From DATEEG01 sp035525055 (GTDB lineage Bacteria > Actinomycetota > Acidimicrobiia > Spongiisociales > ZC4RG35): a stretch of DNA of 64,000 nucleotides. Positions 8,561-17,114 of the stretch are shown piece after piece; within the stretch, counting starts at the first letter, position 1; each line of letters begins with the position of its first letter. The stretch spans positions 6,161 through 70,160 of the forward strand of contig DATLEZ010000175.1 in assembly GCA_035525055.1 (NCBI GenBank), given 5' to 3'. Position numbers and translations under genes: made by a program. Below the pieces are notes generated by a model that saw nothing but the letters and a program-made list of their open reading frames with translations, searched no databases and was not told the DNA's origin.

Positions 8561-9332
8561 CAAGGCACCGCCCCAGATTCTCCGGAAGGAGTCGGCGACC
8601 CACGATGAAGGGCCCAAAATCGGCGAAGCGGGCGCTCACCTCATCAAAGCGCATCTCATAGACGATCTTCTTGAACTCGAGCGGATCGTCTGAGAAGAGA
8701 GTTACTCCCCACTCCCAATCGTCCAGCCCCATCGAGCCGGTGACGATCTGCGACACCCTTCCGGCGTATCGTCTCCCGGTCCGGCCGTGGGCCCGCATCA
8801 GCTCGGCCCGTTCCGAACCCGATAGGACGTACCAGTTGTCGCCTCCGGCCCGTTTCTTGCTCATCGGGTAAAAGCAGACATAGCCACTGGCAAACGGTAT
8901 CTCCGGGTAGAGGCGGGCTTGCACGTGTGGGCTGGCTTCGATGTTCTCTACGGCTCCTTCAGGTGACCCGTGGCGGCTCACTTCCGTGACAGACAAATAC
9001 GAGTAGGTGCGGGTGGAGTACGAGCCGAGGGTGGTGATGTCGAACGAGCGCTCCAACTCGTGGAGCTCACCGAGATCGGGGCGGAGGTGAAGCATCAGGA
9101 TGTCGGACTTGTGCCCGACGACGCTGAACGTGACGCTATGTCCACCGGAAGCATCGTCCACCCGTTCGAACGACGCGAGAAGATCCGCGGCCTCGGTCAC
9201 AGCGCGTTCTCTCTGGGCTTTCGGAAGCCGGCTCCAGGCGTTTCGGTCGAACCGGCGAAGGTCGTGGAGAGCAAACCAGCCATCGAGAGTTTCAGGGACT
9301 GTTATCGGGTCGCCAGTGATGTGGCCTGTCAT
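8553..9332 (-). CDS. hemQ: Coproheme decarboxylase (HemQ/ChdC)
   Basis: 259 aa from the ATG at 9332, which overlaps the hemE stop as ATGA. Chlorite-dismutase-fold protein that decarboxylates coproheme to heme b using peroxide. Family landmarks are VVGHKSDILMLHLRPDL, SYLSVTEVS, ASGYVCFYPMSKKR (with the catalytic Tyr), MRAHGRTGRRYAG (presumed proximal His) and YEMRFDEVSARFADFGPF. This gene is the marker that the operon follows the coproporphyrin-dependent route of actinobacteria and firmicutes. Confidence 0.93.
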   Translation of the reverse strand: MTGHITGDPITVPETLDGWFALHDLRRFDRNAWSRLPKAQRERAVTEAADLLASFERVDDASGGHSVTFSVVGHKSDILMLHLRPDLGELHELERSFDITTLGSYSTRTYSYLSVTEVSRHGSPEGAVENIEASPHVQARLYPEIPFASGYVCFYPMSKKRAGGDNWYVLSGSERAELMRAHGRTGRRYAGRVSQIVTGSMGLDDWEWGVTLFSDDPLEFKKIVYEMRFDEVSARFADFGPFIVGRRLLPENLGRCLGE

Positions 9333-10357
9333 GTGGCTCGGCCAGCCATGCCGATGACGCCGGACGCGGCCGCGTGCCACCCAACGACCGCGTTCACCAT
9401 TATCTCGACGTTGGCCACCGGGGTGTCCGGCCGGATTCCGTGGCCGAGATTGAAGATGTGGCCTGGACGCGAGCCCGCCTCTTCCAATACTCGGGTGGTC
9501 CCGGCTTGCACCGTTTCGGCGTCGCCAAGCAGCAACCACGGATCGAGATTGCCCTGGATTGGATAGTTGTGCCCGATCAGTTGCCACGACTGGTCGAGCG
9601 ACAATCGCCAGTCGACCCCGTAGGCCGTGGCACCCACTTCGTGGAACGCTTCGAGCAAGTGAGCCGCCCCAGGTGCGAAGTAGATGGTCGGCACCCCGAG
9701 GTCGTCGAGTGCCTGTCGCGCCGCCGGCACCGCCCATCTTTGGAACTTCTCGATCGAAAGAAGCCCGGCCCATGAGTCGAACATTTGCACGACCTCGGCT
9801 CCGGCTTCTATCTGCGCTTGCAGGTAGGTCCGCATGGCCTTGGCCAGGACGGTCAGCGCTTCGGAAGGATCTTCGTTCTCGATCGCCTGGCGGAAGATGA
9901 GGTGATTCTGGGATCCGCCGCCTTCCAGTAGATAGGCGAGGATGGTGGCGGGGCCGCCGCAGAAGCCGATCATGGTCACGCTCCGGTCGAGGGAGGCCCG
10001 GGCCCTGGCGATAGCTTCTGAGACAAAGTCGATCCGAGTCGAATCCAATTCCTCGAGGTGAGCGATCGCGTTGAGGCTCAAGGGCGCCAGGCGTGGGCCG
10101 GGAGCAAATTCAATCGCAACTCCCATCGCAGTCAGCGGAGTCATGATGTCGGCGAACACGATGGCGGCGTCCAGATCGAAGCGGCGCAGCGGCTGCAGCG
10201 TGATCTCAGCGGCCACTTCTGGAGTACGCATCGCCTCGTCAAAGGTGAACCGGGACCGCAACTCCCGGTACTCCGGCAGGTAACGGCCGGCCTGTCGCAT
10301 GAACCAGATCGGTGGTCGATCAAGTGGTTCTCGTCTGAGGGCTTGGAGCATTCTCAT
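9329..10357 (-). CDS. hemE: Uroporphyrinogen decarboxylase
   Basis: 342 aa. It decarboxylates uroporphyrinogen III to coproporphyrinogen III. The N-terminal signature PPIWFMRQAGRYLPEYRELR, ADIMTPLTAMGVAIEFAPGP, FCGGPATILAYLLEGGGS and the C-terminal FNLGHGIRPDTPVANVE are all intact. The start overlaps the hemL stop and the stop overlaps the hemQ start, both as ATGA, indicating translational coupling. Confidence 0.95.
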   Translation of the reverse strand: MRMLQALRREPLDRPPIWFMRQAGRYLPEYRELRSRFTFDEAMRTPEVAAEITLQPLRRFDLDAAIVFADIMTPLTAMGVAIEFAPGPRLAPLSLNAIAHLEELDSTRIDFVSEAIARARASLDRSVTMIGFCGGPATILAYLLEGGGSQNHLIFRQAIENEDPSEALTVLAKAMRTYLQAQIEAGAEVVQMFDSWAGLLSIEKFQRWAVPAARQALDDLGVPTIYFAPGAAHLLEAFHEVGATAYGVDWRLSLDQSWQLIGHNYPIQGNLDPWLLLGDAETVQAGTTRVLEEAGSRPGHIFNLGHGIRPDTPVANVEIMVNAVVGWHAAASGVIGMAGRAT

Positions 10358-11661
10358 CCGGCCGACTCCTCAATTGCCGCCGCCAGGACATCGACTGCGA
10401 CGTCAAGGGTCCCGTCAAGGTGCGCCTCCATGAGGAACCACGACTCGAACGGGGAGGGGGGAATCAAAACTCCTCGCTGCAGGGCGGCATGGAAGAAGCG
10501 CTTGAACAATTCCTGATTGAGCGCGGCGACATCGGACCAGTTCCGGGCGTGCTCGATTCCGATGAACATTCCCAACATCCCCCCGACATGACTCACAACG
10601 CCGGGCAGGCCGACTCGTTGCAGCGTCGCCCGCAGTTGGGCGCATGCTCTCTCGCCGGCGTCGTCGAAGCGCCTGTACAGATCGGAGTGAGAGGCGAGGT
10701 AACGGAGGGTGGCAAGACCAGCCGCAGTCACGATCGGGTTGCCGGCCAGCGTCCCCGCCTGATAGACCGGCCCTTCCGGAGCCATCAGCCTCATCAGGTC
10801 GGCCCTGCCACCGTAAGCGGCAGCCGGCGTTCCCCCGGCGACGACTTTGCCGAGGGCCGTTAGGTCCGGGCTCACTCCGTATCGCTCCTGGGCACCACCC
10901 AGCGCCACCCGAAATCCCGTCATCACCTCATCAAAGATCAGGAGCGAACCGTTGGCGTCGCAGAGCCTGCGGAGGCCCGGCAGAAACTCCGGATCGGGAA
11001 GGACCAGCCCCATGTTGCCCGCAACCGGTTCAACAATGACGGCCGCGATCTGGCTGTCAGCGAAGTGTTCGGAGACGGACTCGAGATCGTTGTACCGGGC
11101 GACCCTGGTGTCGGCCGACGTGCCCGGGGGAACACCAGGGCTGGAAGGCTCTCCAAATGTGGCGAGCCCCGATCCGGCCTTGACCAGAAACGCGTCTGCG
11201 TGGCCGTGGTAGCAACCTTCGAATTTGATCACTGACGAGCGGCCGGTCGCCGCACGAGCGAGTCGCAGGGTGGAAGCGGTTGCCTCAGTCCCTGAGTTGA
11301 CCAGTCGCACCATCTCGACCGCCGGAACCAGTTCGCAGATCAATTCGGCCAGCTCGACTTCGGCAACCGTCGAGACTCCGAAAGAGGTGCCATCGCCAAT
11401 TATGTCTTGCATGGCGCTGATCACCTCGGGATGGGCATGGCCAAGGATCAAAGCCCCCCATGACGCAATGAGGTCGATGAGGTCCTCACCATCCAGGGTT
11501 CGGAGGCGGGCCCCGCGCCCGGATTGCACAAACGGCGGAACTCCGCCGACTGCACGAAAAGCGCGAACCGGAGAGTTGACCCCTCCTGGCATCACCTCGA
11601 CGGCGCGGCTGTGCCAGGCACTTGCACTCATTGCTGTCTGACTCGACGCGATCACAGTCAC
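10354..11661 (-). CDS. hemL: Glutamate-1-semialdehyde 2,1-aminomutase
   Basis: 435 aa from the GTG at 11661, which overlaps the hemB stop as GTGA; the longer frame to 11778 extends into hemB. PLP-dependent conversion of glutamate-1-semialdehyde to 5-aminolevulinate. Motifs: PGGVNSPVRAFRAVGG, GTEATASTLRLARAATGR, FEGCYHGHADAFL, IFDEVMTGFRV and TALGKVVAGGTPAAAYGG, where the Lys forms the PLP Schiff base. Alternative starts at GTG 11655 or an ATG nine codons downstream of 11661 are possible. Confidence 0.94.
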   Translation of the reverse strand: MTVIASSQTAMSASAWHSRAVEVMPGGVNSPVRAFRAVGGVPPFVQSGRGARLRTLDGEDLIDLIASWGALILGHAHPEVISAMQDIIGDGTSFGVSTVAEVELAELICELVPAVEMVRLVNSGTEATASTLRLARAATGRSSVIKFEGCYHGHADAFLVKAGSGLATFGEPSSPGVPPGTSADTRVARYNDLESVSEHFADSQIAAVIVEPVAGNMGLVLPDPEFLPGLRRLCDANGSLLIFDEVMTGFRVALGGAQERYGVSPDLTALGKVVAGGTPAAAYGGRADLMRLMAPEGPVYQAGTLAGNPIVTAAGLATLRYLASHSDLYRRFDDAGERACAQLRATLQRVGLPGVVSHVGGMLGMFIGIEHARNWSDVAALNQELFKRFFHAALQRGVLIPPSPFESWFLMEAHLDGTLDVAVDVLAAAIEESAG

Positions 11662-12641
11662 TCGGCCTCCCCGAGGAGACGAGCGGCGTCGAGGGCGTAA
11701 TACGTGAGAACGATTCCCGCCCCGGCTCGAACGATCCCCGTGAGCGACTCGATCATCACCCGATCTCGATCGATCCAACCGTTGGCGGCCGCTGCCTCGA
11801 TCATGGCGAACTCCCCCGACACCTGATAGGCGGCCACCGGCACCGCCGCCTGGTCGGTGACCACCCTGACCACGTCCAGGTACGGCCCGGCCGGCTTCAC
11901 CATCACCAGGTCGGCGCCCTCTTCCACGTCGAGGAGTGCTTCCCGAATTGCCTCGCGAACGTTGCGAGGGTCCATCTGATGGGACCGACGGTCACCAAAC
12001 GCCGGAGCCGATCCGGCCGCTTCCCGGAACGGGCCGTAATAACCCGACGCGTATTTGACCGCGTACGAGCAGATGATTGTGTCGGTATGCCCATGCTCGT
12101 CAAGGGCGGCTCTGATGAAACCGATCCGGCCGTCCATCATGTCAGACGGCGCCACAACGTCCGCACCGGCGTCGGCGTAGGTGAGCGCGGCTCGCGCCAG
12201 AAGAGGGAGGGCCGAGTCGTTGTCGACGATCTCCCCTCTCAGGGAGCCACAATGACCGTGGCTGGTGTACTCGCACAGACAAACGTCGGCCCAGCGAACG
12301 AGATCGGGGGCAGCACCGGCCACTGCTTCGATGGCTTTCGGCACCGGCCCCCCCGGATCCCAGGCGGACGACCCGATCTCATCTTTGTGCTCTGGGATCC
12401 CGAAGAACATCATTCCTCCGATCCCTGCCGCCTCCGCTTCTTTGGCGACGAGGGCAACCTGATCGGCGGAAAGCTGAGCATGTCCGGGCATTGACTGAAT
12501 CGGATTCCTGATCCCCTCACCGTGAACCACGAAGACGGGAAGCACGAACTGGGCGGGATGAAGCCGGGTCTCGGCGACAACCCGGCGCAGGGCGCTTCTC
12601 ATGCGCAACCGGCGCGGACGGACGGTGGGGAAATTGCTCAA
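11658..12641 (-). CDS. hemB: Delta-aminolevulinic acid dehydratase (porphobilinogen synthase)
   Basis: 327 aa. It condenses two 5-aminolevulinate molecules to porphobilinogen. The zinc-binding triple-cysteine segment VCLCEYTSHGHCG is present, so this is a zinc-dependent form rather than the magnesium-only type. The two active-site lysines fall in CSYAVKYASGYYGPFR and VKPAGPYLDVV. ATGA overlap with hemD upstream and GTGA overlap with hemL downstream. Confidence 0.95.
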   Translation of the reverse strand: MSNFPTVRPRRLRMRSALRRVVAETRLHPAQFVLPVFVVHGEGIRNPIQSMPGHAQLSADQVALVAKEAEAAGIGGMMFFGIPEHKDEIGSSAWDPGGPVPKAIEAVAGAAPDLVRWADVCLCEYTSHGHCGSLRGEIVDNDSALPLLARAALTYADAGADVVAPSDMMDGRIGFIRAALDEHGHTDTIICSYAVKYASGYYGPFREAAGSAPAFGDRRSHQMDPRNVREAIREALLDVEEGADLVMVKPAGPYLDVVRVVTDQAAVPVAAYQVSGEFAMIEAAAANGWIDRDRVMIESLTGIVRAGAGIVLTYYALDAARLLGEAE

Positions 12642-13342
12642 GATGACACCTCCAAGTAGGACGCCATGGCCCTCGCCAGGGCGTCATGGGAAGGTTGGGG
12701 AGCTACTACCTCAGGTTTCCGATGGACCGAAACGGCGAGGCGGGTGGTCGAACCGATCACGCCGATGACGAGGCTGTCGAAGGACCTGGAGAGGTGCCAA
12801 CCCGCTACGGCCGACGGTGACGAAAACGCCGCCGCTGCTACGGCGTCGGTCCCGGGCGACAACGATATGGTTCGGTAGACCTCGAACTCTTTGAGGTTGG
12901 CTGCTCGTCCACGGAGAGTCTCGATGGCAGTGCTCAGAGACGTCGAGTCGTCCGGAGTCGTCGGCGGACGACCGGCATGAGGAAACACAACGGTGGCCGT
13001 GTCCAGCTTGCTGCCCAACTGATCGAGGAGGTCGGCCAAGCCGGCCCGTCCCGCCAGCGCCAGCCTTCCGCCTCGGGCCTCGACGGCGGCGGCGGTCCTC
13101 TCACCCACCGCGGCCACTGGCGAGGGCGGCATCGGACCGTCGGGCCAGAGGAGGTCGACGGTCCGAGCAGAGGTGATCAAGACAAGGTCGCACAACACCG
13201 CCGCTTCCCGAGCCTCGGCCAGGACATCCCCGCCTGCGGGCTCGATCCGGATACAGGGAAGCGACACCGGCTCCAACCCGTAACGCCGGAACGGACGGCC
13301 CGCCGATTCGAAGCGATCGGTGGTGATGGCCACCCGCGTCAC
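12638..13342 (-). CDS. hemD: Uroporphyrinogen-III synthase
   Basis: 234 aa from a GTG that overlaps the hemC stop as GTGA. HemD sequences diverge strongly; this one shows the two-domain alpha/beta pattern, with an opening VAITTDRFESAGRPFRRYG, LCDLVLITSARTVDLLW in the first domain and VAGWHLSRSFDSLVIGVIG in the second. It closes and inverts ring D of hydroxymethylbilane. Identity rests mainly on position between hemC and hemB. Confidence 0.9.
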   Translation of the reverse strand: MTRVAITTDRFESAGRPFRRYGLEPVSLPCIRIEPAGGDVLAEAREAAVLCDLVLITSARTVDLLWPDGPMPPSPVAAVGERTAAAVEARGGRLALAGRAGLADLLDQLGSKLDTATVVFPHAGRPPTTPDDSTSLSTAIETLRGRAANLKEFEVYRTISLSPGTDAVAAAAFSSPSAVAGWHLSRSFDSLVIGVIGSTTRLAVSVHRKPEVVAPQPSHDALARAMASYLEVSS

Positions 13343-14199
13343 AGCCCGAGATCCTTCCGGGCCGACGCAACCACCGATTCCGGAGTTGGACCGAAGCTCA
13401 GGCTGCGCCGGCGGCCACCCTCATCGGCAACAAAAGCGCACAATCTCATCCGATCGCCGTCCCACGTGGCATGGGCGCCCAGGGCCGACCGACAACCAGC
13501 ACCCGTTTCTGCCAACAGCAGCCGCTCGGCAGTCACGAGGACCCGGGTCCGGGCGTCGTCAATGAGAGACGCCAATCCGGCGAACCTGCTATCGACTCGG
13601 GCCTCAACTGCCAGAGCCCCCTGCCCTGGTGCAGGCACCATTTGAGCCGGGTCCAGGCGTTGGGCAATCGATCCCAACCGTCCCAGCCGGTCCAGCCCGG
13701 CCTCGGCCAGCACGGCACCGTCGACCTCACCGCTCGCAACCTTGTCGAGCCGGGTGTCGACATTCCCCCGCAGTTCGATGGTCCGGAGGTCGGGTCTAAG
13801 GTCTGCGAGCTGGGCCGCCCGACGGGGACTTCCGGTACCGACGAGCCCGCCCGGGGGGAGCCCGTCGAGAGTTGATCCCACCAGCACGTCGAGGGCCGAC
13901 GCCCGTTCCGGCACCGCAGCGACCTCCAGCCCGAGGGGTCCGGCAATCGGAAGGTCCTTGAAAGAGTGGACGGCGAGGTCAGCGGCTTCATCGAGCACCG
14001 CCTGCTGGACTGCCCGGACAAACGCGCCGATCTCGGTCAGCTCGGTCACCGGAGCTACCTGATCACGGTCACCCGCCGTGGAGACCTCTACGAGACGGAC
14101 CGCCAGGCTCGGATCCTTGGCAAGCAACAGGTCCGCAACCCCGCGGGCCTGGGCGAGGGCCAGGGCCGAACCACGCGTGGCGATCCGCACTTCATTCAT
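13339..14199 (-). CDS. hemC: Hydroxymethylbilane synthase (porphobilinogen deaminase)
   Basis: 286 aa. It polymerises four porphobilinogen units. Motifs: IATRGSALALAQA, AVHSFKDLP, TGSPRRAAQL, ELRGNVDTRL and VPAPGQGALAVEAR. The dipyrromethane-cofactor cysteine is Cys236 in ETGAGCRSALGA. The ATG at 14199 lies inside the last of four 16-bp tandem repeats that cover the end of hemA; AGAG just before each repeat's ATG is a weak ribosome-binding site. Confidence 0.95.
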   Translation of the reverse strand: MNEVRIATRGSALALAQARGVADLLLAKDPSLAVRLVEVSTAGDRDQVAPVTELTEIGAFVRAVQQAVLDEAADLAVHSFKDLPIAGPLGLEVAAVPERASALDVLVGSTLDGLPPGGLVGTGSPRRAAQLADLRPDLRTIELRGNVDTRLDKVASGEVDGAVLAEAGLDRLGRLGSIAQRLDPAQMVPAPGQGALAVEARVDSRFAGLASLIDDARTRVLVTAERLLLAETGAGCRSALGAHATWDGDRMRLCAFVADEGGRRRSLSFGPTPESVVASARKDLGL

Positions 14200-14258
14200 C
14201 TCTGGCCCAGTTCATCTCTGGCCCAATTCATCTCTGGCCCAATTCATCTCTGGCCCGT
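14195..14258. repeat. Four 16-bp tandem repeats across the hemA stop and hemC start
   Basis: Four consecutive 16-bp units (14195-14210, 14211-14226, 14227-14242, 14243-14258), consensus TTCATCTCTGGCCCAA on the plus strand. On the coding strand each unit contains an ATG and a TGA in different frames. The hemA stop lies in the second unit and the hemC ATG in the first. Since 16 is not a multiple of 3, gain or loss of a unit would change the HemA C-terminus and the hemA-hemC spacing. Confidence 0.9.
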
Positions 14259-15417
14259 TCGTCCCAGAATCGACCTGCCGGGCGACCCCGAACGCCTCGG
14301 CCAGCGTCTCGGCAACGTCGATTCCGCGATCACTCGAACTGACATATGAGATCGGGCCATGCAGCACCCGGCGAGCGACCGAGTGGGCCAACTGCCTCAA
14401 CACCCGTTCGGGGTCATCGGAGACCGCCAGGCGCTTGGCGAAACGTTGTACCTCTTCTGAGACCGCGGTGTCGGCCTGTTCCATCATCGCCGCGATCACC
14501 GCACCCACCCGATCCGGAACCGCCAACCGGCGCCAGACTGCGGACGCTCCCCGGAGGATCTTCTCCTCGGCTTCGCTAGAGGGCCGGGCGCTCACCGACG
14601 AAGCCACTTCATCTACCCCGAGGTAGCGAACACCCTCGGCCAGCAGGCGACGGTCAAAGGCGGGCGGCATGCCAAGGTCGATCAGCACCAACTTGTCGCT
14701 ACGAGAGCCCAGCGATCGAGCGATGACGTCGTCGGAGAAGAGCCGCTCACTCCCCGGAACCGTCGAGATGACGACGGGAAAGGTGGCGAGAGCAACCTCG
14801 GCCTGCTCCCACGGCAGAGCGGTATGACCTCCGACGTCGCCGGGACGCCGGGCAAAGACCGCCACGTCGATGTCATCGAATTGTTCGGCAGCGGCGCGGG
14901 CCATGGCTCCGGAACCGAGGATCGCCACCGGTCCCGACGTAGCTGCGACTCCGGCGGCGACTGCTCCCAGCGAACCGCGGGGCGCATCACCGAGGAGCCG
15001 GCGCGTCGTCCTGCCGACTCCTACCGCGGCATTCATGATTCTTGCCAAATCGGTCCGGGACAGCGACGCCTCCGGAATCGCCGATACGGCCTGCCGAAAC
15101 TGCGAGAACACTTCGGTCTCTCCCACCAAAGGAGAATCCAACCCGGCCGCCACCCGACTTAGGTGCACGAAGGCGTCCTCGTCCCTTCTCACCGAACCCT
15201 GATCGATCAATTGGTCATCGCCATACAGGCAGGCGAGAACGTCAGGCACTAACTCTGGGCCTGCGGACCAAGCGATCTCGATGCGAAGACAGGTTGACAG
15301 GAGGAAGGCATGGCGACCGATCGACTTCAGGCGCTGGTGGGCGTCATGGATCGCGTTCTCCGAAATGAACAAACTGGCACGGCGGTCCGAGCGGACCATC
15401 GGGTAGGCAAATGACAT
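14212..15417 (-). CDS. hemA: Glutamyl-tRNA reductase
   Basis: 401 aa from the ATG at 15417; a TTG nine bases upstream (15426) is also possible. First enzyme of the C5 pathway, reducing glutamyl-tRNA to glutamate-1-semialdehyde. The catalytic cysteine is in LLSTCLRIEI (the usual Asn after Cys is Leu here). Other landmarks are LDSPLVGETEVFSQFRQA, VAILGSGAMARAAAEQ (NADPH site) and LVLIDLGMPPAFD. The last about 14 residues are encoded by the 16-bp repeats and are probably not conserved. Heads the heme operon. Confidence 0.92.
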   Translation of the reverse strand: MSFAYPMVRSDRRASLFISENAIHDAHQRLKSIGRHAFLLSTCLRIEIAWSAGPELVPDVLACLYGDDQLIDQGSVRRDEDAFVHLSRVAAGLDSPLVGETEVFSQFRQAVSAIPEASLSRTDLARIMNAAVGVGRTTRRLLGDAPRGSLGAVAAGVAATSGPVAILGSGAMARAAAEQFDDIDVAVFARRPGDVGGHTALPWEQAEVALATFPVVISTVPGSERLFSDDVIARSLGSRSDKLVLIDLGMPPAFDRRLLAEGVRYLGVDEVASSVSARPSSEAEEKILRGASAVWRRLAVPDRVGAVIAAMMEQADTAVSEEVQRFAKRLAVSDDPERVLRQLAHSVARRVLHGPISYVSSSDRGIDVAETLAEAFGVARQVDSGTNGPEMNWARDELGQR

Positions 15418-15497
15418 GCTCGTCAAACGGAGCGCGCGCGTCGTGATCCTCTTCCATCCTCGGCCGAGTCGATCGGTAAGCCTATGAACAAAGACGT

Positions 15498-15534
15498 CAG
15501 ACAGCTAGTCGGAAACGATCCGACAATCAGTCGG
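15498..15534. promoter_or_regulatory. Two 15-bp dyads upstream of the heme operon
   Basis: CCGACAATCAGTCGG (15520-15534) is a perfect 5-bp-arm dyad. CAGACAGCTAGTCGG (15498-15512) matches it with one arm mismatch. Their centres are 22 bp apart, close to two helical turns, about 80-120 bp upstream of the hemA start. This is the layout expected for a dimeric repressor or activator binding twice. The regulator is not identifiable. Confidence 0.4.
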
Positions 15535-15569
15535 GTCGTGGTTCGATGCTCTAACCCTCGATCGCCCAA

Positions 15570-15599
15570 ATCTCGACGGCCTAGATCTCGACGGCCTGT
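15570..15599. repeat. 15-bp tandem duplication over the SRPBCC stop codon
   Basis: ATCTCGACGGCCTAG (15570-15584) is followed directly by ATCTCGACGGCCTGT (15585-15599). The stop codon of the leftward SRPBCC gene (15583-15581) sits in the first unit, so the last codons are repeated just beyond the stop. Confidence 0.75.
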
Positions 15600-16019
15600 C
15601 GATAGAGCTCGGTCAGCTCCAACCACGCTTGGTTGGTACGCCTCCGCCTCTCTGGAGCGACGGCGTCGCTCAGCCTCTCGAAGCCGGACTGGATCAACCT
15701 GACCCGCGCTCCCGATTCGACCTCAGTGAACGTGACCGTGATCTCGGTCGCCTCGCTGCGATCGAAGAAGAGATGCCACAGGTAGGCGATCCGAACCGGT
15801 GGGTCCCAGATCAGCACCCCACCCCACTCGTCGGCGCCGTCCGACCCTCGCTCGTAGACTCGCCCGCCCTGAAACGGCTCGAACACGACGGTGAGACCCG
15901 GGTCCCTTGTGACGGTGTGCGACCGTGGCCACCACATCGACGGCTTCTCGGTCCATACCTCGAAGGCGTGCCCGGGGTGACGCCTTGACATCGAACTCGA
16001 CAACGATCGGATCCATCAA
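15581..16019 (-). pseudogene. SRPBCC/AHSA1-like protein, frameshifted near its N-terminus
   Basis: The reading begins at ATG 16019 (overlapping the ArsR stop as ATGA) with MDPIVVEFDVKASPR. It then needs a one-base shift at the CCCGGGG run (15971-15977) to continue as HAFEVWTEKPSMWWPRSH to the stop at 15581. The joined product of about 145 aa matches START/AHSA1 ligand-binding proteins (VFEPFQGGRVYERG, GVLIWDPPVRIAYLW). Such genes are often paired with ArsR regulators. One extra G is the simplest explanation: a recent mutation or a sequencing error. Confidence 0.75.
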
Positions 16020-16348
16020 CCCGACTCTCGAGTGTTCTCGACGGCGAGACGGAACCGTGTAGCCACATCACCCCACACCTGCTCCATGTAACGGGCAACC
16101 ATCTCTGCTCCCAGGTCATGGAGGCTGTAGAGACGCCGGGTTCCATCCGCTCGATCAAGCACGAGACCTGCTTCCTTGAGCAGACGCAGATGGCGGGACA
16201 CTGCCGGCCGGCTGATCGGCGGGGCATCGGCCATCTCCTGAACCGAACGGTCACCATCGGCCAGCATCTGGACGATCGCGCGGCGATGCGAATCTCCGAG
16301 AGCGGCGAAGGGATCGCTTTCGACGGGCTCAGCGGCGATGGCGATCAC
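16016..16348 (-). CDS. ArsR-family transcriptional regulator
   Basis: 110 aa winged-helix regulator: DPFAALGDSHRRAIVQMLADG, recognition helix around ISRPAVSRHLRLLKEAGLV, wing RADGTRRLYSL. No cysteine metal-binding motif is present, so it is the non-metal type found next to SRPBCC genes. It overlaps an SRPBCC remnant upstream and the SRPBCC gene downstream by 4 bases each, forming a leftward unit SRPBCC - ArsR - SRPBCC. Confidence 0.88.
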   Translation of the reverse strand: MIAIAAEPVESDPFAALGDSHRRAIVQMLADGDRSVQEMADAPPISRPAVSRHLRLLKEAGLVLDRADGTRRLYSLHDLGAEMVARYMEQVWGDVATRFRLAVENTRESG

Positions 16349-16740
16349 CCGCCCTCGGCAGCCTGTCTGAGCCCGTCGGCGAATTGTTCAAAGGACTCAA
16401 TCATGTCCGGGATCGATTTGGAGATTATCGGTTCCAACAAGCCCGAGAACTCTTCCTCCATCGAGAATTCGTTGCTGCCGTTCGCCTGCGGGGTGAGGCG
16501 ATACGTCCGGACACCTTTGAAAAGTCCAAGCGGCACGCCGTCGGCCCAGACCATCCTGTTGGGCGGGGCCGAACTCGGTGACCGTGGGCTTGAAGGCGCG
16601 CTCTGGGTTCACCGTCGACGTCAACTTGATCCTCTCGCCAGGAGCGATCGTCCCTTCGATCCCCAGCACCGCGGGATTCCAGGTGGGATAGTTGGGGCAT
16701 CGGTCAGCAGGTTCCAGATGGTTGGTCCTGAAGACCCCCA
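16345..16740 (-). pseudogene. SRPBCC (polyketide-cyclase-like) remnant with two frameshifts
   Basis: Three frames must be joined. TIWNLLTDA lies before about 16698; YPTWNPAVLGIEGTIAPGER to FGPAQ follows after loss of one C at a short C run; then MVWADGVPLGLFKGVRTYRL continues to the stop at 16345 after a further one-base shift near 16557. The N-terminal 10-20 residues of a normal SRPBCC protein are not found. The pieces are still well conserved, so inactivation is recent or reflects assembly error. Confidence 0.7.
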
Positions 16741-16760
16741 GCCTTGGTTCGGAAATCCTG

Positions 16761-17096
16761 ATGCACCGCGACGAAGAACACGATCCCCCGGTGCTGGTGT
16801 GCACCGTTGGCAGCACAGTGCTCCACTACGACCTGCGGATCATCGAAGATCTCCATCGAATGCTTAAAGAGCACGGAGATTGGGTCCCGCTCGGCAACGC
16901 CGACGAGCAGAAGCCTGCCGCCGAAGGGACGGTGGAAGCCTGGGCTCGCTCGAGCGACAATCCGATCGGTGGTCGGTACGGCCTCAAGAAGGGCCTCCGG
17001 GGCAGAGTGGGCAACTACATACCCCCGGTACTCGAGGCACTCGGTCTGGCCGAAGTGGAGCACAATGCCCGAAACAACAGGATGAGGGCGCTCTAA
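16761..17096 (+). CDS. Conserved hypothetical protein
   Basis: 111 aa from the ATG at 16761 (MHRDEEHDPPVLVCTVG); an upstream in-frame ATG at 16692 would overlap the SRPBCC remnant. Distinctive segments are DEQKPAAEGTVEAWARSSDN, GGRYGLKKGLRGRVGNYIPP and AEVEHNARNNRMRAL. I recall similar small actinobacterial proteins but no function. No signal peptide or membrane segment. It converges on the ECF sigma gene 18 bases downstream. Confidence 0.65.
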   Translation: MHRDEEHDPPVLVCTVGSTVLHYDLRIIEDLHRMLKEHGDWVPLGNADEQKPAAEGTVEAWARSSDNPIGGRYGLKKGLRGRVGNYIPPVLEALGLAEVEHNARNNRMRAL

Positions 17097-17114
17097 CGGT
17101 CCGCGGACAAGGCC

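Noticed and set aside
8553..9773. A 406-aa HemQ with a long N-terminal domain
   Set aside because: The extra 147 residues are antisense-like Arg/Gly-rich sequence overlapping hemE; the ATG at 9332 has the operon's standard ATGA overlap.
14195..14258. Possible CRISPR or iteron array at hemA/hemC
   Set aside because: No spacers and no replication genes; the units code for the end of hemA.
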